A stretch of DNA of 64,000 bases, taken from assembly GCA_018608565.1 (NCBI GenBank), contig JABAZT010000013.1, forward strand, positions 11,112-75,111, read 5' to 3'. Shown one piece after another: positions 60,346 to 64,000 of the stretch (position 1 is its first letter; each line of letters opens with the position of its first letter). This stretch comes from Candidatus Altimarinota bacterium. Lineage in GTDB: Bacteria > Patescibacteriota > Gracilibacteria > UBA4473. A program made the translations under genes and the position numbers. The notes beneath the pieces are model-generated. The model ran no database searches and had not been told where the DNA came from. It was given only the letters and a program-made list of their open reading frames with translations.

Positions 60346-60732
60346 ATGAATGTAACACATCACACACTCGATGGAAAAACTGCGGTCAATGCCGCAGAAG
60401 GAGGAGTGAAAGTGCAACAATCAGTAGAAGAGCTATTTAGTTGGCTGATTCGGATCGGGATTGTAGTGATATCTATTCTTGGTTTTGCCTATCTGATTAT
60501 GCTCAATTCTCTGGCAACGCTTGGGTTTGATCTTGAATCCTTGAAGCAAGAAGGATTAGTATTAAAGAAATCAGTGGAATCTTGGGATATAGAGCTCGCA
60601 ATTCCTTCGAGTCTCTATGCACTCGAAAGTACTGAGCAAATTCAAAATATGGCAAACATAAAAAGAAGAACTTTCTTTGAAGTAGCAGAGGGAGAGGTGG
60701 CAATGATACGAACCGTTGATTTGATTCAGTAG
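60346..60732 (+). CDS. FtsL-like divisome protein (candidate)
   Basis: This 128-residue protein has a cytoplasmic tail of about 35 residues, one membrane helix (IGIVVISILGFAYLIML) and a short extracytoplasmic coiled coil (LESLKQEGLVLKKSVESWDIELA). An A-x-x-x-l-E pattern follows, then VAEGEVAMI. Size, topology and position after rsmH match FtsL, which is poorly conserved in sequence. FtsL would link FtsB/FtsQ and activate septal synthesis. No ftsI or mur gene follows. Confidence 0.65.
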   Translation: MNVTHHTLDGKTAVNAAEGGVKVQQSVEELFSWLIRIGIVVISILGFAYLIMLNSLATLGFDLESLKQEGLVLKKSVESWDIELAIPSSLYALESTEQIQNMANIKRRTFFEVAEGEVAMIRTVDLIQ

Positions 60733-60742
60733 TCGGTGTGAC

Positions 60743-61546
60743 CTAATGTCCTTTTTTTAGGATCTTCCAGGGGAATATAAATACCGCATTCAATATCCGT
60801 TTGATACGACTTGGTTGTAATATAAGTCTCCAGAGCCATTCAAGGCCGAGTTTTTGTAACAGTTTTGGGGCTCTTTTTAGATTTCCGGCATAGTAGTCAA
60901 ACGTCCCGCCAATTCCCATTGCAACTTTTACACTTGGGCATTTTTGGAGATTGCGTTTGATCCATAGTTCTTGTTTGGGGCAGCCATAGGCTACAAATAG
61001 GATGTCAGGTTTAAATTCGTTAATTTTGTTTATAGTCTCATCGTCACCAGAGTTTGATCCATCTCCACTAAAGGATTGGATGCAAAGTCTTGGGAATTTA
61101 TTTTGTACAAAATACTTGTTCTTGTTCGAAATTTTTGTGCTAGAGCCAAGGCAGAAGATTGATAAATCATTTTGAGTCGCTTGTTCGCAGATTGAGAGAT
61201 AGAGGTCAGATCCAGTAACCGTCTCAGGAAAGGTGTTTTTCCAGTATTTTTTTCGTATAGGAAGAAGGATGAGTTCAAGTACAGCTCGAAATCGAGACCA
61301 TTTATTAGAGGTATAGGCTCCAGCCCAGAGTTGGCTGACTGAATCCGCAAAGTTTAGAATAGAGTCTTCTTGAAGAAAATGCTTGAGTGCGTCATCTTTT
61401 TGAGCTTGGAGGCATATCTCCGCATTTGGAGTGGCGGTGGCGGATTGGTTATTGCTTCTAGCAAGATCCATAAAAGCATGACAGGCCTGTTCTCTGGTGA
61501 GAACATTGAGTGGGATGTCGAGGAGTTTTATGATTTTCATTACCAA
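60743..61546 (-). CDS. WecG/TagA/CpsF family glycosyltransferase (GT26)
   Basis: This 267-residue protein shows the family order: ATPNAEICLQAQKD, TGSDLYLSICEQATQNDLSIFCLGS, PDILFVAYGCPKQELWI, and AMGIGGTFDYYAG. GT26 enzymes add ManNAc/ManNAcA or similar residues to an undecaprenyl-linked acceptor in surface polymer synthesis. The start overlaps the upstream GT4 gene by seven bases. Confidence 0.92.
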   Translation of the reverse strand: MVMKIIKLLDIPLNVLTREQACHAFMDLARSNNQSATATPNAEICLQAQKDDALKHFLQEDSILNFADSVSQLWAGAYTSNKWSRFRAVLELILLPIRKKYWKNTFPETVTGSDLYLSICEQATQNDLSIFCLGSSTKISNKNKYFVQNKFPRLCIQSFSGDGSNSGDDETINKINEFKPDILFVAYGCPKQELWIKRNLQKCPSVKVAMGIGGTFDYYAGNLKRAPKLLQKLGLEWLWRLILQPSRIKRILNAVFIFPWKILKKGH

Positions 61547-62706
61547 AATTTTTTATACACCTCATACATCTGTTCTCCCATCTTCTCCCAGCTAAATTTT
61601 TGGCATTGCTCAAATCCTTTTTTGATCAGATCGATTCGGAGAGATTCATCTCGAATGATTTTTTCCATTTCATAAGCAATAGCCTCAATGTTGTGAGGAT
61701 TGAAATACAATGCTGCTTCGCCACAGGCCTCTGGAAGAGAAGATGTATTGGAGCTGGCTACTGGGACCCCGCATCCCATAGCTTCAATGGGCGGAATTCC
61801 AAATCCTTCATAGAAGCTAGGAAAAATGAAAGCCTCCGCTTTTCCAATTAATAGATGCATGTCCTCTGAATCTACAAATCCAGGGAAATATACATCAGCT
61901 TCTTTGGATGGTTTATTGGAGTCTTGTGTTGCGACTACGAGTCGTAGTTTTAATGCCTGTTCAATGAGTTCTTCCAGGTATACCGTGTCCTTTGGGCCCA
62001 CGAGTACGAGTTTTGTAGAAAGATCAGGGTTGTTCTGACGAAATAAGTCATAGGCCTGAATCAATCCTAAAATATTTTTATGACTTCGCATGACTCCTGT
62101 ATAAACAAAATAATTGTCTGGAAGATTATATTTTTCTTGAATCAACGGCCATAGGATTTCATCAGTATCGGTAATAGGATAAAAATTACGACTAATTCCA
62201 TTGTAGGTGACGGTGATATTTTTTGATTCTACCTTGAGTAGGTCCATCATGTCATTCTTAGTGTTTTCTGAAACGGCAAAGCAATGAGCCGCTCTATGCG
62301 CTACGGTTCTGATGAGTGCTTTGTAGGCAAGGCGGTGGTACCATTTATTTTTTTTCTTTCCAGGGTAGTGGTGAAGTGTCAGATCATGAATTGTTACTAC
62401 GAATTTTCCACGATACATTGCCGGAGCATTGAAATGAGGGAATACCATCAAATCAAATGTATGAGAGTGGAGTTGGCGACAAAAAGCCGTCTGTTCGCTC
62501 AGGCTATAATGGTCGTAGTCAGCAATTTCTGCATGAAAGTTATCGCCAGGACGTTCAAAATTTTCAAATTGGGCTTCACGCAAAAAAACCATGTATTGGT
62601 TTTTCGTATCAATTCTCGCGAGTTGGAGTATGAGTTCATATACATGTTTTCCAATTCCTGTCGCGGTATCACTGTAAAAACGAGCGTCAATTCCAATGTG
62701 TTTCAT
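61540..62706 (-). CDS. GT4 glycosyltransferase
   Basis: This 388-residue GT-B enzyme has GIDARFYSDTATGIGKHVYELILQL and the C-terminal donor site FPSFYEGFGIPPIEAMGCGVPVASSNTSSLPEA, typical of GT4 (mannosyltransferase-like). It is the first gene of a two-gene unit with GT26 and is divergent from a third glycosyltransferase. It likely extends a surface polysaccharide. Confidence 0.92.
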   Translation of the reverse strand: MKHIGIDARFYSDTATGIGKHVYELILQLARIDTKNQYMVFLREAQFENFERPGDNFHAEIADYDHYSLSEQTAFCRQLHSHTFDLMVFPHFNAPAMYRGKFVVTIHDLTLHHYPGKKKNKWYHRLAYKALIRTVAHRAAHCFAVSENTKNDMMDLLKVESKNITVTYNGISRNFYPITDTDEILWPLIQEKYNLPDNYFVYTGVMRSHKNILGLIQAYDLFRQNNPDLSTKLVLVGPKDTVYLEELIEQALKLRLVVATQDSNKPSKEADVYFPGFVDSEDMHLLIGKAEAFIFPSFYEGFGIPPIEAMGCGVPVASSNTSSLPEACGEAALYFNPHNIEAIAYEMEKIIRDESLRIDLIKKGFEQCQKFSWEKMGEQMYEVYKKFW

Positions 62707-62709
62707 GTT

Positions 62710-62734
62710 TGTAGAACTTTGCTATAATTCTACA
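62710..62734. promoter_or_regulatory. Inverted repeat TGTAGAA-N11-TTCTACA over a -10 box
   Basis: The 7-base arms flank TATAAT (62723-62728), which serves the gene at 62748, in the 41-base gap between divergent glycosyltransferase genes. A bound regulator could block both promoters. The arms match the dyad at 13607. Confidence 0.4.
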
Positions 62735-62747
62735 GAACTTTTACTCA

Positions 62748-63890
62748 ATGCCAAACCTTCCCGATAGTATTCAAAATCTAAAAATATGTCTCGTAACCGA
62801 TTGGCTTACCAATCTTGGGGGAGGGGAGAAAGTATTAAAAGCGATTTCAGATCTATTTCCTGAAGCACCAATCTATACTACGGTTGTAGATAAAAAGAAT
62901 ATTGGAGCTTTGGCTGGGAGAGAGATTCACACAAGTTTTCTTCAGCGTATACCAGGGGCAAGTAATAATCATCAAAAATTACTTCCAATGCTTCCGCAGG
63001 CCATTGAAAGTTTGGATGTATCCAAATATGATCTGGTACTAAGTTTTTCATCGGCAATCGCCAAAAGTATAAAAACACATAAAAATCAGACGCATATTTG
63101 TTATATTCATACGCCTGCGCGATATGCCTGGGAGCCTGGTTTTGATACGAGAGTGGAGTCATTGCCCAAGTTATTGAGGCCAATGGCGTATAGGACCCTT
63201 AAACGAATAAAAAAGTGGGATTATGAGACGCGGAATCGTCCAGATTTATATATTGCCAATTCATCAACAACTGCGGGAAGAGTAAAAGAGTATTACGGAT
63301 TGGGTTCGACGGTTTTGTATCCACCGGTTGAGACCGATAAGTTTAGTAAACCTTTGCATATCGACAAGACACTGCCAACTTCTTTTTATCTCGCGCTGGG
63401 GCGTATGGTGCCGTATAAGAAGTTTCCTCTTATGGCTCAGGCATTTGCGAAGATATCAGATAAAAAAATTGTGATTGCGGGAGATGGACCTGAGTTCGAT
63501 CAGGTAAAAAACATGGCGGAAAATCATGATAACATTCAGCTTCTTGGTCGTGTTTCTGAGGAAGAGTTAGCAAGTCTGTATAGTCAGGCTCGTGCATTTT
63601 TATTACCACAGAAAGAAGATGCTGGGATTACCCAGTTAGAGGCATTTGCCTGTGGAACTCCTGTTATTGCTTGGAAAAGAGGGGGCGTCTTGGATGTCTT
63701 AGAGGAGGGCGTAAATGGAGTGTTTTTTGAGGAGCAATCAATTGAAGGAATACTTAAGGGGATTGATAAGTTTGAAAAAATAGAACAAAAATTTAGTTCA
63801 GAAGAAATAAAGGAAACCGCTCAAAAATATGATATCAAAAAATTTCAGAAAAATTATCTAGATATTGTAGAAAGTCACCTAAAGAAATAA
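62748..63890 (+). CDS. GT4 glycosyltransferase (WbaZ-like)
   Basis: This 380-residue GT-B enzyme starts ICLVTDWLTNLGGGEKVLKAI, which with HICYIHTPARYAWEPG is typical of WbaZ-type mannosyl/galactosyltransferases. The donor site is FLLPQKEDAGITQLEAFACGTPVIAW. It probably contributes to O-antigen-like or capsule assembly with the divergent GT pair. Confidence 0.92.
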   Translation: MPNLPDSIQNLKICLVTDWLTNLGGGEKVLKAISDLFPEAPIYTTVVDKKNIGALAGREIHTSFLQRIPGASNNHQKLLPMLPQAIESLDVSKYDLVLSFSSAIAKSIKTHKNQTHICYIHTPARYAWEPGFDTRVESLPKLLRPMAYRTLKRIKKWDYETRNRPDLYIANSSTTAGRVKEYYGLGSTVLYPPVETDKFSKPLHIDKTLPTSFYLALGRMVPYKKFPLMAQAFAKISDKKIVIAGDGPEFDQVKNMAENHDNIQLLGRVSEEELASLYSQARAFLLPQKEDAGITQLEAFACGTPVIAWKRGGVLDVLEEGVNGVFFEEQSIEGILKGIDKFEKIEQKFSSEEIKETAQKYDIKKFQKNYLDIVESHLKK

Positions 63891-63897
63891 AAAAAAT

Positions 63898-64000
63898 TTA
63901 TTTTTTCCTTGAAGTTTTTTTACTTGGTTTTTTTACTTCTTCAATATCATCAGTGATACCAACATCGAAGACACTTTGTTTTCCATGTATTTTGTGTCCA
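63898..64000 (-). CDS. C-terminal fragment of a gene running off the window
   Basis: On the minus strand an open frame runs from the window edge to a TAA at 63898. It encodes GHKIHGKQSVFDVGITDDIEE followed by a Lys/Ser tail. This is too short to identify. It converges with the GT4 gene, with only seven bases between the stops. Confidence 0.5.
   Translation of the reverse strand, partial: GHKIHGKQSVFDVGITDDIEEVKKPSKKTSRKK

Noticed and set aside
1-64000. CRISPR array, transposase, integrase or prophage
   Set aside because: No regularly spaced direct repeats, no transposase or integrase motifs, and no phage structural genes were found by reading the sequence and the ORF translations.
1-64000. 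UGA recoded to glycine (Gracilibacteria-type code)
   Set aside because: Several genes end at UGA exactly where the family C-terminus is expected (photolyase, UDP-sugar dehydrogenase-like), and no in-frame UGA is needed to complete any domain.

Overview
This 64 kb window reads as a bacterial chromosome segment of low to moderate GC, with short intergenic gaps and no mobile element, prophage or CRISPR array. Several features fit a Patescibacteria/CPR-type bacterium, and I lean towards a Peregrinibacteria-like lineage. These are the Cys-rich zinc-ribbon family split across 13849-15145, SLH-domain surface proteins, a TPM/LemA operon, very short or absent 5' leaders, many small exported proteins of unknown function, and few complete biosynthetic operons. 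UGA acts as stop at family-typical C-termini (photolyase, the UDP-glucose dehydrogenase-like gene), so the UGA=Gly code of Gracilibacteria/Absconditabacteria does not apply. The taxonomic call is inference.

Layout. 1-3.3 kb: 3' end of a PabB-like gene, then a TPM / nucleotidyltransferase-like / LemA operon. 3.4-11.3 kb: a GH3 glycosidase, a Tat-like exported protein, a CrtI-type desaturase, a DnaQ-like exonuclease, an AarF/UbiB kinase-like protein and a CPD photolyase. 11.4-16.8 kb: unknown proteins, a TrmB-type regulator, the two-part Cys-rich system and lspA. 17-24.8 kb: rpsT, a candidate small RNA or leader, a cytoplasmic zincin, nitroreductase-zupT, an FMN reductase, a secreted repeat protein and thyA. 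24.8-30.7 kb: an NRDE/DinB-like pair, then an envelope cluster (VTT protein, GT2, ATP-grasp facing GT4 and a short UDP-sugar dehydrogenase). 30.7-39 kb: an SLH-thioredoxin fusion, two DoxX-like proteins, an FMN glutamate-synthase-like protein, a PP2C-like protein, a Na+/H+ antiporter and a YpfJ-type metallopeptidase. 39.2-39.7 kb: tmRNA. 39.8-45.8 kb: an EamA transporter with a possible attenuator, lipoproteins (FKBP), exported low-complexity proteins and a tandem GNAT protein. 45.9-58 kb: an M20-type peptidase, an ATP-grasp, transketolase, fumarase, two adjacent transglutaminase-like proteins and a trypsin-like protease. 58-64 kb: tRNA-Gly, a Sua5/YrdC protein, rsmH with an ftsL-like gene, and a second glycosyltransferase cluster (WecG/TagA, GT4, GT4).

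How the genes work together. Much of the window concerns the cell surface: glycosyltransferases, SLH proteins, lipoproteins with LspA to process them, exported proteases and a peptidoglycan-type glycosidase. Light and oxidative stress functions (photolyase, carotenoid-type desaturase, surface thioredoxin, flavoproteins) form a second theme. Translation housekeeping is represented by tmRNA, rpsT, tRNA-Gly and rsmH. Many genes start 5-9 bases after a good -10 box and lack a Shine-Dalgarno sequence, so leaderless transcription looks common.
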